The notes: generated by a model from the letters alone, not told the origin. A DNA stretch of 64,000 nucleotides from Peribacillus frigoritolerans (GCF_040250305.1 NZ_CP158190.1:5116001-5180000), one strand, 5' to 3'. Positions 16,300 through 25,516 are shown, numbered from the stretch's first letter. Numbers and translations are program-made.

Positions 16300-16319
16300 A
16301 GTTTGCCATGCGCAAAACT
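16300..16319 (-). promoter_or_regulatory. MntR-like operator upstream of mntA
   Basis: AGTTTGCCATGCGCAAAACT is an interrupted palindrome (AGTTTKSC/GCAAAACT arms) of the size and AGTTTGC core described for B. subtilis MntR sites. MntR represses manganese uptake genes when manganese is sufficient. Close by, 16322-16337 has the further symmetric arms TGTAAA/TTTACA. Confidence 0.72.
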
Positions 16320-16456
16320 AAGTGTAAATTTTTTTACATTGTCGCAAATGCTAAAAAGTTTCCTCTACACAACTTATTTTATACTATACACAAATATACA
16401 AAAAAAGTGCAACTATTTTTAAACAATTCAAAAAGGTGAATGACTTTTACACACAG

Positions 16457-16496
16457 CAAAAACTGTCAGGAAGCTACTAGGCAGCTTCCTGACAGT
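16457..16496 (-). terminator. Strong terminator downstream of the 30-residue peptide gene
   Basis: ACTGTCAGGAAGCT and AGCTTCCTGACAGT form a perfect 14-bp stem with a 7-nt loop, followed on the minus strand by TTTTTG. Being 150 bp beyond the small ORF at 16646-16738 and reading the same way, it defines a short transcription unit. Confidence 0.8.
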
Positions 16497-16645
16497 CAGT
16501 CATTCCGTACGATGAAGTTATATTTATATTGTGGAGTTTTAATGGTGAACATAAACTAAGGGAGCTATTTCTGGACGACGTGAAATTCATGAGTAAACGC
16601 GGTTTCCACGCGTAATGCCGCGGAATTATTGACGGGCATTTCCAC

Positions 16646-16738
16646 TCATTTTTCCTGTTTCAAGGAAATTGCCAAGTACGCAAATCCCAATTCAATTCCG
16701 CAAAGCACAAACAGGGTGATTAAAGTTTGGAACATCAT
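16646..16738 (-). CDS. 30-residue hydrophobic membrane peptide
   Basis: The reading frame is MMFQTLITLFVLCGIELG followed by FAYLAISLKQEK and a stop, 30 residues in all. About 22 hydrophobic residues form a single membrane helix containing one glutamate in its middle, with a charged KQEK tail. The ribosome site GAGGAGGAGGAAATC is exceptionally strong. A minus-strand terminator closes the unit 150 bp downstream. It is located between mntA and a lacI-family gene. I do not recognise a family; small membrane peptides like this often modulate transporters or kinases, but that is conjecture. Confidence 0.6.
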   Translation of the reverse strand: MMFQTLITLFVLCGIELGFAYLAISLKQEK

Positions 16739-16897
16739 GATTTCCTCCTCCTCTAAGACTTAAACCAATCTTAAAGGATGAAACCAATACCATAACAAGA
16801 CCTTATTAGAATAAATCTTCAGCAGTCCCACACTGTTCCCTTGCCCTGAAATGGGTTTCATACTGTACAATATAAAAAAAGAAAAAACGGTGATACC

Positions 16898-17860
16898 ATG
16901 ACAAATATTAAAGAAATAGCTCAATGTGCTGGTGTATCTGTCTCAACAGTGTCTCGTGTATTGAATGATCATCCATATGTAAGCCCCGATAAAAGAAAGA
17001 GCGTCTTAGAAGCGATCGATCGTTTGAATTATACGAGAAACATCAACGCCATTCATCTTTCAAAAGGCAAAACCAATCTTATCGGCGTCATCATTCCCTT
17101 CAACAATCACCCATATTACGGGGCAATCGTTAACGGAATTACTAAACAGGCAAATGCAATTGGCTGTCATATCGTCATCTTTCAAACAAATTATGACAGG
17201 GAGAAAGAGATCCAGGCTTTTAATATGCTGCAAATGAAGCAGCTCGATGGCATTATCGTTTGTTCAAGGATTTCGGAAATGAAAATCCTCTTGGATTATC
17301 AAAAATACGGACCGATTATTTTATGTGAAGATACAGCCCAGGCTGAATTCTCATCCATCAGCATTGATCATTATGCAGCTTTCTCCTGTGCCCTTGAGTA
17401 CGTGATTGCTAAAGGATATAAGAAAATCGGATACAGCCTCGGCCGTAAAAAGAGCAGAAATAGTTCCCATCGTACAAAGGCCTTTAACGATATCATGAGA
17501 AAACATAAACTGATAAACAATAAAGAATGGCTGTTTGAAGGCAGTTATCACATCAAAGACGGTGAACAATTGTTTAAGGATTGGAATTCAATGATGGACA
17601 AACCTGAAGCTCTCATCATCACGAATGATGACACGGCGGCAGGCTTCATTCTTACCGCTAAGAAATCGGGTATAAGGGTACCGGAAGATGTGGCCATTCT
17701 CGGCTTCAATAATGATAGCCTGAGTGAAATGCTCGACATCACGACCATTTCCTTACCGCTGGAATGGATTGGTAAAATGGCAGTGGATCTATTTGAGAAT
17801 CCTGAAGTGGTCAAACATGTAAAACTGGACTACGCCCTTATAAAAAGGAGTACCGTTTAG
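16898..17860 (+). CDS. LacI/GalR-family transcriptional regulator
   Basis: A 320-residue repressor. The N-terminal helix-turn-helix is IKEIAQCAGVSVSTVSRVLN (residues 4-23), followed by the YTRNINAIHLSKGKT hinge and a periplasmic-binding-like effector domain with ALIITNDDTAAGF near 230 and ILGFNNDSLSEM near 268. It resembles B. subtilis YkvZ more than CcpA or RbsR in my memory, but I cannot assign an effector. It is a single gene; the next gene downstream has its own promoter and lysine riboswitch, so it is not part of the same unit. The oligo-1,6-glucosidase 2 kb away is a possible target. Confidence 0.85.
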   Translation: MTNIKEIAQCAGVSVSTVSRVLNDHPYVSPDKRKSVLEAIDRLNYTRNINAIHLSKGKTNLIGVIIPFNNHPYYGAIVNGITKQANAIGCHIVIFQTNYDREKEIQAFNMLQMKQLDGIIVCSRISEMKILLDYQKYGPIILCEDTAQAEFSSISIDHYAAFSCALEYVIAKGYKKIGYSLGRKKSRNSSHRTKAFNDIMRKHKLINNKEWLFEGSYHIKDGEQLFKDWNSMMDKPEALIITNDDTAAGFILTAKKSGIRVPEDVAILGFNNDSLSEMLDITTISLPLEWIGKMAVDLFENPEVVKHVKLDYALIKRSTV

Positions 17861-17941
17861 TTATCAGGATGTTTTATATTTGAATTCTTCCTTACTGCCA
17901 TCTTTCATTTACTAGGAAAAAATAACCACATAAAATAATCA

Positions 17942-17970
17942 TTGCGATATCCCAAAAGTTATTTTATAAT
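17942..17970 (+). promoter_or_regulatory. Sigma-A promoter of the lysP leader
   Basis: TTGCGA (17942-17947) and TATAAT (17965-17970) are separated by 17 bp. Transcription would begin near 17977, about 125 nt ahead of the lysine aptamer. Confidence 0.7.
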
Positions 17971-18100
17971 TTTGATATAGTAAAGTTTACTCAATTACTA
18001 GCAATCTATTAACGATTGCATGAATTTCATGAGTACAATCGTCCGACGTCACTTACAAGCTGGCTCAACGATATTAGAAAATTGAATACTTCCTCATTTA

Positions 18101-18285
18101 CCGATGAGTTAGAGGCTGCAGCTTATAAAAGTAAAGCGGACGAGATTCTGGAAGATTAAAGACTCCGTTTGAAAGGATAAGTTGCCGAAGTTAGGGTATA
18201 TTCCATGTATATTCTTGCTGGCGGTGTTACCGAACAGGAACACCACTGTCACGTTTTTTCAAAAAGCGTGGGGAGCTATCTTCGG
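18101..18285 (+). promoter_or_regulatory. Lysine riboswitch (L box)
   Basis: The leader matches the lysine aptamer block by block: AGAGGCTGCAGCTT and AAAAGTA (P2 side), TGAAAGGATAAGTTGCCGAA (the AAGG...GCCGAAG core), TTGCTGGCGGTGTTACCG, ACTGTCACG, and the closing GGGAGCTATCTTCGG. The end pairs back with CCGATGAGTTAG at the 5' side to form P1. Comparison is with the remembered B. subtilis lysC leader. It is followed by a terminator and then the permease gene, so high lysine should terminate transcription. Confidence 0.9.
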
Positions 18286-18306
18286 AAGGATAAACGGGTT
18301 TATTAT

Positions 18307-18343
18307 AAACAGCCGTCGATCTTTTTCGACTGCTGTTTTTTTA
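18307..18343 (+). terminator. Regulated terminator of the lysine leader
   Basis: AACAGCCGTCGA and TCGACTGCTGTT pair (one mismatch) around a short loop and end in seven T. Located 22 nt after the aptamer and 40 nt before the permease start, it is the expression platform. Confidence 0.85.
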
Positions 18344-18382
18344 TTTTTCGTTCCCTTCCAATAAAAAGGAGTGTAACATCAA

Positions 18383-19834
18383 TTGTCAAATTCACAATCA
18401 CCATCAAGCCCTACTGAACTGAAAAGGAGCCTGAAAGCGCGTCATTTAATGATGATTTCATTAGGTGGAACGATTGGAACAGGTTTATTTTTAGCTAGTG
18501 GCGGGGCCATTCATTCAGCCGGACCCGGCGGTGCCTTGGTGGCATACGCGGTCATCGGCATCATGGTTTATTACTTAATGACAAGTCTTGCAGAAATGGC
18601 AGCGTTCATGCCAGTGGCCGGTTCGTTCCGTGTCTATGCATCCAAATTCGTCGATCCGTCTTTCGGTTTTGCGATTGGTTGGAACTACTGGTATAACTGG
18701 GCAATCACCATTGCCGCCGAATTGGCAGCCGTTGTCTTAATTATGAAGTTCTGGTTCCCGGATAGCCCTTCATTTATCTGGAGTGCCATTGCGTTAATCA
18801 CTATGTTTCTTATCAATTACATGTCAGTTAAAGGTTTCGGGGAAACAGAATTCTGGTTCGCCATGATCAAAGTCGTGACAGTCGTCATTTTCTTGATTAC
18901 GGGTGTTCTGATCATTCTCGGAATCATGGGTGGGAATGACCCAATTGGTTTTTCCAATTTCACAATGGGCGAAGGTCCCTTTAACGGAGGGTTCTTCACG
19001 ATTCTAGGCGTATTCATGGCTGCCGGCTTTTCATTCCAAGGAACGGAATTGCTTGGAGTGACTGCTGGTGAAAGTGAGGATCCAGAAAAAAATATCCCTA
19101 AAGCGATCAGATCCGTTTTCTGGCGCATCCTCTTGTTCTATATCCTTGCAATTTTCGTTATTGGAATGATCATTCCGTTTACGGATTCACGTTTATTGAG
19201 TCAAGATGTTGCCGTAAGTCCATTCACGCTTGTATTTGAACGTGCCGGCCTTGCATTTGCTGCATCCATCATGAACGCGATCATTTTATCATCCGTACTC
19301 TCTGCAGGTAACTCTGGCATGTACGCTTCAACCCGTATGCTATGGGACTTGGCACGTGATGGGAAAGCACCGAAATTCCTAGGCAAGTTAGATAAAAGAG
19401 GAGTACCCGTGAATGCACTTATCCTGACTTCTTTAGTTGGCTGCGTTGCATTCCTAGCTTCGTTTTTCGGTGATGGCGTCGTTTATATCTGGTTATTGAA
19501 TGCTTCAGGAATGGCGGGATTCGTCACCTGGGTAGGGATTGCGATTGCCCATTATCGGTTCCGCAAAGCCTACGCAGCTCAAGGCCTTGATATGAATGCT
19601 TTACCATTCCGGGCAAAAGGCTTCCCATTCGGACCTATATTCGCACTTGTCCTTTGTATTATTATTATCATCGGACAAGGCTATCAAGCTTTCAGCAGCG
19701 ATGGGATTGACTGGAATTCAATGTTTGTTTCCTACATTGGCTTGATTCTATTTTTCGTCCTATGGTTCGGCTATAAAATTAAGCATAAAACGAAAATCAT
19801 TCCCCTAGAGGAATGTGACCTTAAATCAAAATAA
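18383..19834 (+). CDS. lysP: Lysine permease, LysP-like (APC superfamily)
   Basis: A 483-residue amino acid permease with 12 predicted membrane segments. It opens with HLMMISLGGTIGTGLFLASG, the substrate-binding GTIGTG motif of the AAT branch. Stretches such as ALGWNYWYNWA-like IGWNYWYNWAITIAAEL, GFSFQGTELLGVTAGESEDP and NAIILSSVLSAGNSGMYAST closely parallel E. coli LysP. The upstream lysine riboswitch makes lysine the likely substrate. The start is TTG at 18383, 11 nt after GGAG; the next in-frame ATG would cut into the first membrane helix. It is monocistronic, with a terminator right after the stop codon. Confidence 0.88.
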   Translation: MSNSQSPSSPTELKRSLKARHLMMISLGGTIGTGLFLASGGAIHSAGPGGALVAYAVIGIMVYYLMTSLAEMAAFMPVAGSFRVYASKFVDPSFGFAIGWNYWYNWAITIAAELAAVVLIMKFWFPDSPSFIWSAIALITMFLINYMSVKGFGETEFWFAMIKVVTVVIFLITGVLIILGIMGGNDPIGFSNFTMGEGPFNGGFFTILGVFMAAGFSFQGTELLGVTAGESEDPEKNIPKAIRSVFWRILLFYILAIFVIGMIIPFTDSRLLSQDVAVSPFTLVFERAGLAFAASIMNAIILSSVLSAGNSGMYASTRMLWDLARDGKAPKFLGKLDKRGVPVNALILTSLVGCVAFLASFFGDGVVYIWLLNASGMAGFVTWVGIAIAHYRFRKAYAAQGLDMNALPFRAKGFPFGPIFALVLCIIIIIGQGYQAFSSDGIDWNSMFVSYIGLILFFVLWFGYKIKHKTKIIPLEECDLKSK

Positions 19835-19840
19835 TACGCA

Positions 19841-19882
19841 AAGGACCTGTTCTTCCTAATCGGAGAAGAACAGGTCCTTTTT
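19841..19882. terminator. Bidirectional terminator between lysP and malL
   Basis: AAAGGACCTGTTCTTC and GAAGAACAGGTCCTTT form a perfect 16-bp stem with an 8-nt loop and six following T; the left side has only a short A-run. It serves the converging genes. Confidence 0.85.
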
Positions 19883-21562
19883 TCATTTCAAATGATAAAC
19901 ACGGCATTCATATGGTTGCAGGGGTTTGCTCGAGATCCCTTCTTCCTCCTGATCATAATTGCCGATCAGCTTTGTGGCAGAATATGCTTGCAGCTCTTCA
20001 GGCAAAGTATAGGGAGCCTGCTCTTCTTTAAAGTTGCATAGTACCAACAGCTTTTCTTCTTCCAACGATCTCGTGTAGGCAAATATTCGTTCATCATCCG
20101 GCAACAGCAGTTCAAAACGGCCATAAACGACGATATCTTGTTCCTTGCGTATTTGGATAAGCTTTTTATAAAAATGAAAAATGGAATTGTGATCATTGTA
20201 GGCCTTTTCTGCATTAATCTCGGGAAAATTGGGATTAACCTTAATCCAAGGAGTCCCTTGCGTGAACCCTGCGTTACGGGAGTCATTCCACTGAATCGGT
20301 GTTCTCGCATTATCCCGGCTGCGGGCATGGACGGCTGACATCATCCGCTCTTTCGACCAGCCATGAGAATTGACGAGTTCGTCATATGAATTCAATGTTT
20401 CGATATCCCGGTATTCATCGATGCTTTCAAATGCAACATTGGTCATGCCCAGTTCTTCCCCTTGATATATATAAGGTGTACCTTGAAGCATCTGAAGACA
20501 AGCGGCAAGCATCTTAGCGCTTTCAATACGATACTTCCCATCATGACCAAACCTTGAGACAACCCGGGGCTGATCATGGTTGTTCCAGTATAAACTGTTC
20601 CAGCCATCCCCCTCCAAACCAGTCTGCCACTTGGAAAGAATTCGCTTTAAATCGGTAAGCTTCCATTTATCGTTACTCCATTTCCCTTCTGGTCCGCTCC
20701 CCAAATCCATATGTTCGAATTGAAAGACCATATGTAGCTCACCACGATCTTTACCTGTGAATAATTGCGCGTCCTCCGGTGTGATGCCTGGCATCTCCCC
20801 AACCGTAATCACGTCATATCCAGAAAGTGCCCTTTGATTGATTTCCTGTAAAAACTCATGTATGCGCGGGCCATTCAGGAAAAACGGGCTTCCGTCACCA
20901 AACTGCTTCTCATGATGAACGGCTCCATCTGTATAGCTTTGATCTTTTGAAAGGAAATTGATGACATCCATCCGGAAGCCATCGACACCCTTATCCAGCC
21001 ACCATGTCATGATGCTGTAGATTTCTTCACGGAGCTTAGGGTTCTCCCAGTTTAAATCCGGTTGTTTCCTGCTGAATAAATGTAAATAATATTCATCGGT
21101 TCCTTCATCATATTCCCACGCTGAACCTTTAAAGATCGACTCCCAATTATTTGGCTCTTTCCCATTCCTGCCTGGTTTCCAAATATAATAATCACGTTTC
21201 GGATTATCTTTTGAGGATCGGGATTCCTTGAACCACGGATGTTCATCTGAAGAATGGTTGACCACCAGGTCCATCATGATCTTCATTCCACGTTCATGAA
21301 CTGCCTTCAATAACCTATCGAAATCAGCCATGGTTCCGAATTCAGTCATGATTGTTTTATAATCACTGATATCGTATCCATTGTCATCATTGGGAGATTG
21401 ATAAACGGGGGATAGCCATATCACGTTCACACCCAGCTCTTGTAAATAATCGAGCTTCATCAAGATCCCGTTTATATCCCCTATCCCATCGCCATCACTA
21501 TCCATAAAACTCCTTGGATACACTTGATACACAACTGCCTCTTTCCACCATGCTTTGTCCAT
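19883..21562 (-). CDS. malL: Oligo-1,6-glucosidase / alpha-glucosidase (GH13)
   Basis: A 559-residue GH13 subfamily 31 enzyme. The catalytic nucleophile is D199 in GFRMDVINF, the acid/base is E256 in VGEMPG, and the third carboxylate is in NNHDQPR. Valine after the nucleophile (V200) is the residue linked to alpha-1,6 specificity in oligo-1,6-glucosidases, whereas alpha-1,4 enzymes have threonine. No signal peptide is present, so it acts in the cytoplasm on imported isomaltose or maltose-type oligosaccharides. The start at 21562 follows AAAGGGGGAAAAGC; a frame extension of 12 codons lacks one. No transporter gene is adjacent. Confidence 0.9.
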   Translation of the reverse strand: MDKAWWKEAVVYQVYPRSFMDSDGDGIGDINGILMKLDYLQELGVNVIWLSPVYQSPNDDNGYDISDYKTIMTEFGTMADFDRLLKAVHERGMKIMMDLVVNHSSDEHPWFKESRSSKDNPKRDYYIWKPGRNGKEPNNWESIFKGSAWEYDEGTDEYYLHLFSRKQPDLNWENPKLREEIYSIMTWWLDKGVDGFRMDVINFLSKDQSYTDGAVHHEKQFGDGSPFFLNGPRIHEFLQEINQRALSGYDVITVGEMPGITPEDAQLFTGKDRGELHMVFQFEHMDLGSGPEGKWSNDKWKLTDLKRILSKWQTGLEGDGWNSLYWNNHDQPRVVSRFGHDGKYRIESAKMLAACLQMLQGTPYIYQGEELGMTNVAFESIDEYRDIETLNSYDELVNSHGWSKERMMSAVHARSRDNARTPIQWNDSRNAGFTQGTPWIKVNPNFPEINAEKAYNDHNSIFHFYKKLIQIRKEQDIVVYGRFELLLPDDERIFAYTRSLEEEKLLVLCNFKEEQAPYTLPEELQAYSATKLIGNYDQEEEGISSKPLQPYECRVYHLK

Positions 21563-21646
21563 GCTTTTCCCCCTTTTTAGCCGCATTGACACAATCATTA
21601 CACCAATACCCTATTATAAAGGGGGAAACTCCAGAATATTCTACTT

Positions 21647-22729
21647 TTATTCAGCAATTCCCGTTTGAATCATTTCAATATCCAGATCGACCTCGATTGG
21701 AATATCGGGATATGCCTTCTCCCAATGTTTTTGATCGAAATTTCTTGTTTTACTTTTAGCGTGATCACCGAGTGCAATCGGATCTACATGGTTCACCTGA
21801 AACATGGTTACCATCTCATTTAATTTTTTACCAATGACATGCTCGGCCATGGACTCTATTTTATTCAGGTCGACCGCTTTGCCCAAGTCATAGCCTTGGA
21901 CCTCTAGCAGACTCGCTTTCATTTTCACTTCAATCCTGACCTTGGGGTCTTGATTGGCATTCGAAATATGATAATGGACACGTGACTCCACGTTATTGAT
22001 ATCGGTAAAGTCATTTTCCTTCCATTTAATTTCATAACTCCCCAGCTTAAAGTTTTCACTAAGGACTTTATATAAAAAGCCGTCTTCATAAGGGATATAT
22101 TTACCAATATAACGATCCTTTTTAAACAAGGCGATCCCTCTTACCCGTATTTGGTCTCCTGCTGTTTCCAATAAGGGCAAGACCGGATCGATTCCTTTAC
22201 CATGACACGCATATAAATACGTGTGAAGATCTACATCAGGCAAATTAGTCCTTATATTCTGTTCGATCAGCTCTTTCACTTGAACCCCTGGAGTTTTAAT
22301 CAACTTCGGCTCCATTTTAACTACATCCTCCGCTTTGCCATGAACGACCGCTAAATACAAATCCCTTCCCACCATTGGGTCACGCCTATATGTATCGACA
22401 TAATCATTCAACCCCTTACTTGCCAATTCTTCACCATATAGAATGACTGTCAGTCTCCCGCCGACAATCGGGTATGGTGTTTTTGCATTTTCTTGCTGGC
22501 GGGCCGCCTTTATATCATGGGAGTTCGCTTCATATACTTCTTTACCCAGATCTGCTTCCTCCCCAGGCTGAGGAACACTGACCACGACCGTACCTTTGAT
22601 TTTTTTGTCTTCGGCAACATCATAACCTACGACTTCAGCAATTAATATATCTTCTAATATTTGCTTTTCCACGCCGCACGCCGCCATCAAAAAGCCTGCT
22701 AATGTTATCAATAGAAGTTTGATTTTCAT
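21647..22729 (-). CDS. Spore germination lipoprotein, GerC family
   Basis: A 360-residue Ger(x)C-family lipoprotein. The signal peptide ends in the lipobox LMAAC (cysteine 18), followed by the family opening EKQILEDILIAEVVGYD. GerC proteins sit on the outer face of the spore inner membrane as the third subunit of a nutrient germinant receptor. It overlaps the GerB-type gene by 4 bp and is last in the operon. Confidence 0.9.
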   Translation of the reverse strand: MKIKLLLITLAGFLMAACGVEKQILEDILIAEVVGYDVAEDKKIKGTVVVSVPQPGEEADLGKEVYEANSHDIKAARQQENAKTPYPIVGGRLTVILYGEELASKGLNDYVDTYRRDPMVGRDLYLAVVHGKAEDVVKMEPKLIKTPGVQVKELIEQNIRTNLPDVDLHTYLYACHGKGIDPVLPLLETAGDQIRVRGIALFKKDRYIGKYIPYEDGFLYKVLSENFKLGSYEIKWKENDFTDINNVESRVHYHISNANQDPKVRIEVKMKASLLEVQGYDLGKAVDLNKIESMAEHVIGKKLNEMVTMFQVNHVDPIALGDHAKSKTRNFDQKHWEKAYPDIPIEVDLDIEMIQTGIAE

Positions 22730-23826
22730 GATTTATGACCCCTAACTTTATAGACGATCGACTGCCATATAAATAGGAGAGGAAGATACAAATAAACGAT
22801 AAAAAAACCGATTTGCGAACTGATTGTGTTAAACTTATCGATTCTATAGCGGTTATCCAAAAAAATGCAGGAAACTAAGATGATGATCAGAATGAGAACC
22901 AACATCTTTTTCTGTCTAAATCCGAATACTCTTTTCGCTGTCCTGCTTGCTGCCCAAACCCCTATGCAAACATTCGGCAGCACCATGAACAGCCAAACGG
23001 AAATCCCTATGTATTCGAACCTTTCAATGAATGGAAGGTCTACAATTTTCCATAACGTCAAAGTTGCCCAAATTACATCTTTCAGCTGATCTTGATGATA
23101 GTAGGCTAATGAAACAAGTATGGATACTAAATAAATCACCATAGTAAACAACGCCCCTAAGTGGGCCCACTTTTGAGATTTTTCACGATTTTTAATGAAA
23201 GGATAATAAATGAGGACTAATTCAAAACCAAGGTAATTCAGGGTCATTTTCTTACAGGCCTTCATGATTTCCAAAAGAGAATGATCAAGAAAAGGACCCA
23301 AATTTTCAAAGTGGGCGTACTGCAATGGAAAATAATTCAAAAGGAATAATGGCGATCCGATAATAAGCCCGATTATGCAAAAACCGGTAATGACCCTGAA
23401 ACCTCCTTCCACAAAACTATACACGAGAATAAGAATGATGGTTATCAGCATCAGGACATTGACACCAGGGAACATCCAAACCTGTATGACTTCTAAATAA
23501 GTCCTTATAAGAATGATGGAAATCATTATAAAGTAGAGGATGAATAACATATTGAAAACATTTCCGACCCATTTACCAAACAAATCCTTATGGATGGCAA
23601 CCAAATCAAGTGTTTGGGGGCCCCTGCCCAAAAGCTTGAAACACATCCAAAGCAGAACATTTATGATCAACCCTGATAGGAGGACCGATATCCATGCGTC
23701 TTGACCTGCCTCTTTCGCTATGATCCGTTCAAACCCCAATATCCCTACTCCAATCTGCATGCCGGGCATGAGGAAAAAAACAAAAAATGGAGATATTAGT
23801 TTAGTTTCATTTGGTTTGACTTCCAT
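22726..23826 (-). CDS. Spore germination receptor subunit B, GerB/ArcD family
   Basis: A 366-residue transporter-like membrane protein with about ten helices. It starts with LISPFFVFFLMPGMQIGVGILGFER, the conserved first-helix region of GerAB-type subunits in the APC superfamily, which are thought to bind the germinant. It is 24 bp downstream of the A subunit and overlaps the C subunit. Confidence 0.9.
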   Translation of the reverse strand: MEVKPNETKLISPFFVFFLMPGMQIGVGILGFERIIAKEAGQDAWISVLLSGLIINVLLWMCFKLLGRGPQTLDLVAIHKDLFGKWVGNVFNMLFILYFIMISIILIRTYLEVIQVWMFPGVNVLMLITIILILVYSFVEGGFRVITGFCIIGLIIGSPLFLLNYFPLQYAHFENLGPFLDHSLLEIMKACKKMTLNYLGFELVLIYYPFIKNREKSQKWAHLGALFTMVIYLVSILVSLAYYHQDQLKDVIWATLTLWKIVDLPFIERFEYIGISVWLFMVLPNVCIGVWAASRTAKRVFGFRQKKMLVLILIIILVSCIFLDNRYRIDKFNTISSQIGFFIVYLYLPLLFIWQSIVYKVRGHKS

Positions 23827-23850
23827 ACCTTCTCACCGCTTTCTACTTCC

Positions 23851-25362
23851 TTATTCATCTATATCATTATGGGGGTTTCGTGTTTCCGCTTCCTTCCTTA
23901 TCCTTAGTGGATTTTCCGTCCGCAGAAACTGCGGGCGTTTTTTCTGCTTTGAAAAAGGGAGGCGAATCAGACTATCTTTAAAGTCATGAATTCTTAACGG
24001 GTAAAGCGGGTCTAAATAAGGACTGCCAAGCGAAGTCAATTTCAATAAATGACTTAAAATGAATGCACTGCATAAAGCTATTCCAAACAGCCCGTATAAC
24101 TGGGCAGCAATTAGAAAGGGAAAGCGGATAAGGCGAATCGTATTGCTGATTTGGTAAATCGGCACCGTAAATGAAGCCAAGGCAGCCAAAGCGACAAGCA
24201 TCAACAAGACATTACTGACAAATCCCGCTTCCACAGCGGCTGTACCGATGACTATGCCGCCAACAATGCCGATGGTGGAGCCAACCTTAGCAGGCAGCCT
24301 GACCGCCGCTTCCCTCAGCAATTCGATCGTCCCTTCCAGCACGATCGCTTCCAAGATCGGCGGAAAAGGGATCACTCCCCTGGATGATATTAAGATTGGC
24401 AGTAAATCCGTTGGGATCACTTGATAATGATAGGTTAAAACGGCCACATACAGAGGTGAAGACAAAACGGAAAACAGCACGGCGAAAAGCCGAATCAAAC
24501 GGAATGAAGTACCGAGATTCCAAATTTGAAAATAATCTTCAAATGACGAGAAGAATGAAATGATGGTATTGGGACCAACCAATGCATGAGGAGATCCATC
24601 CAGCATGATGCCTATTTTCCCTTCCGATAATACACTGGCCAGATGATCAGGCCGCTCCGTATCAATCAGTTGCGGAAACATCGAATTCCGATTATCCGTG
24701 ATCATCTGGCTTACGAACGAAATATCAACGATCGTATCATATTCTATATCTTCTATTCTCTGCATGACTGTCTTAATGATCTGTTGATTAACCACCCCAT
24801 CTATGTAGAGTACCGCTATCCTTGTTTGCGAGATGTTCCCGACCCGAAATTCCTTGGACTGCAATTCAGGAGTGGGCAACCGGTTACGGATCAGATTCAA
24901 ATTCGAATCAAGCGATTCAACAAAGGCCTCCTTGGACCCAACGACCGTATATTCCGACTCGGGTGTGGAAATTTGCCTTTTCACACTGTGAACACATGGA
25001 ATGAGCAAACACATTTCATCATCTTGCTTGTATTGAATCATGATCGATCCTGCCAAAACCAATCTTTGAATGTCTTTTAGATCAGCCGTCAATTTCATAT
25101 CTTCCATCGGAATATCGCCTTTTAGTTGCTTAAGTACCTTCTTTGGTTGATTCGACATGACTGCCAATACTTGTTCATGGAGCTGTTGTGCACTAACCAG
25201 TGAATTGAAGTAGGAGATGATATAGCCATCATCATTCGGGAATTGAAAGGTAAGAAAATCATTAGATGCTTTAAACTTTTTAAGGAGTTCCTGAAAATCC
25301 TTGGAAGTAACCTGAAAGGATGTTGAATCCATTTCCCTCCTGCCCTTAAATAACCTCACCAT
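23851..25362 (-). CDS. Spore germination receptor subunit A, GerA family
   Basis: About 503 residues. An N-terminal soluble half is followed by four to five membrane segments and a C-terminal cytoplasmic tail. Family motifs include RIAVLYIDGVVN, FPQLIDTERPD, GKIGIMLDGSPHAL and VPFPPILEA-like VIPFPPILEAIVLEG. It is the first gene of a complete A-B-C germinant receptor operon. The start is uncertain: an ATG at 25362 after GGGGGTGGG gives the usual MxxLFKxR opening, an ATG ten codons further up at 25392 has a weaker site, and an ATG at 25332 has AGGAGG but only a 3-nt spacer. Germinant specificity cannot be read from sequence. Confidence 0.9.
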   Translation of the reverse strand: MVRLFKGRREMDSTSFQVTSKDFQELLKKFKASNDFLTFQFPNDDGYIISYFNSLVSAQQLHEQVLAVMSNQPKKVLKQLKGDIPMEDMKLTADLKDIQRLVLAGSIMIQYKQDDEMCLLIPCVHSVKRQISTPESEYTVVGSKEAFVESLDSNLNLIRNRLPTPELQSKEFRVGNISQTRIAVLYIDGVVNQQIIKTVMQRIEDIEYDTIVDISFVSQMITDNRNSMFPQLIDTERPDHLASVLSEGKIGIMLDGSPHALVGPNTIISFFSSFEDYFQIWNLGTSFRLIRLFAVLFSVLSSPLYVAVLTYHYQVIPTDLLPILISSRGVIPFPPILEAIVLEGTIELLREAAVRLPAKVGSTIGIVGGIVIGTAAVEAGFVSNVLLMLVALAALASFTVPIYQISNTIRLIRFPFLIAAQLYGLFGIALCSAFILSHLLKLTSLGSPYLDPLYPLRIHDFKDSLIRLPFSKQKKRPQFLRTENPLRIRKEAETRNPHNDIDE

Positions 25363-25454
25363 CCCACCCCCATTACAAAGTTTTTCTTTCATTCGATTAT
25401 TGTAACCACCCTATTTAAAGTTAGTCATGGATCTACAGTTATCTTTAAAATAGG

Positions 25455-25490
25455 AAAAGACCTATCCGGAATCCACCGGATAAGTCTTTT
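25455..25490 (-). terminator. Terminator after YhcN/YlaJ lipoprotein gene
   Basis: AAAAGACCTATCCGG and CCGGATAAGTCTTTT form a 15-bp stem with one mismatch. The following minus-strand sequence CCTATTTT supplies T residues. It separates this gene from the ger operon downstream. Confidence 0.75.
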
Positions 25491-25516
25491 CATCTTATTT
25501 CTTTAATGATTACCAA

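Noticed and set aside
18013..18160. Open frame of about 48 codons ending at 18160 that looked like the tail of a decayed gene
   Set aside because: It runs into the lysine riboswitch; the conserved blocks are explained by the aptamer, and there is no start or ribosome site.
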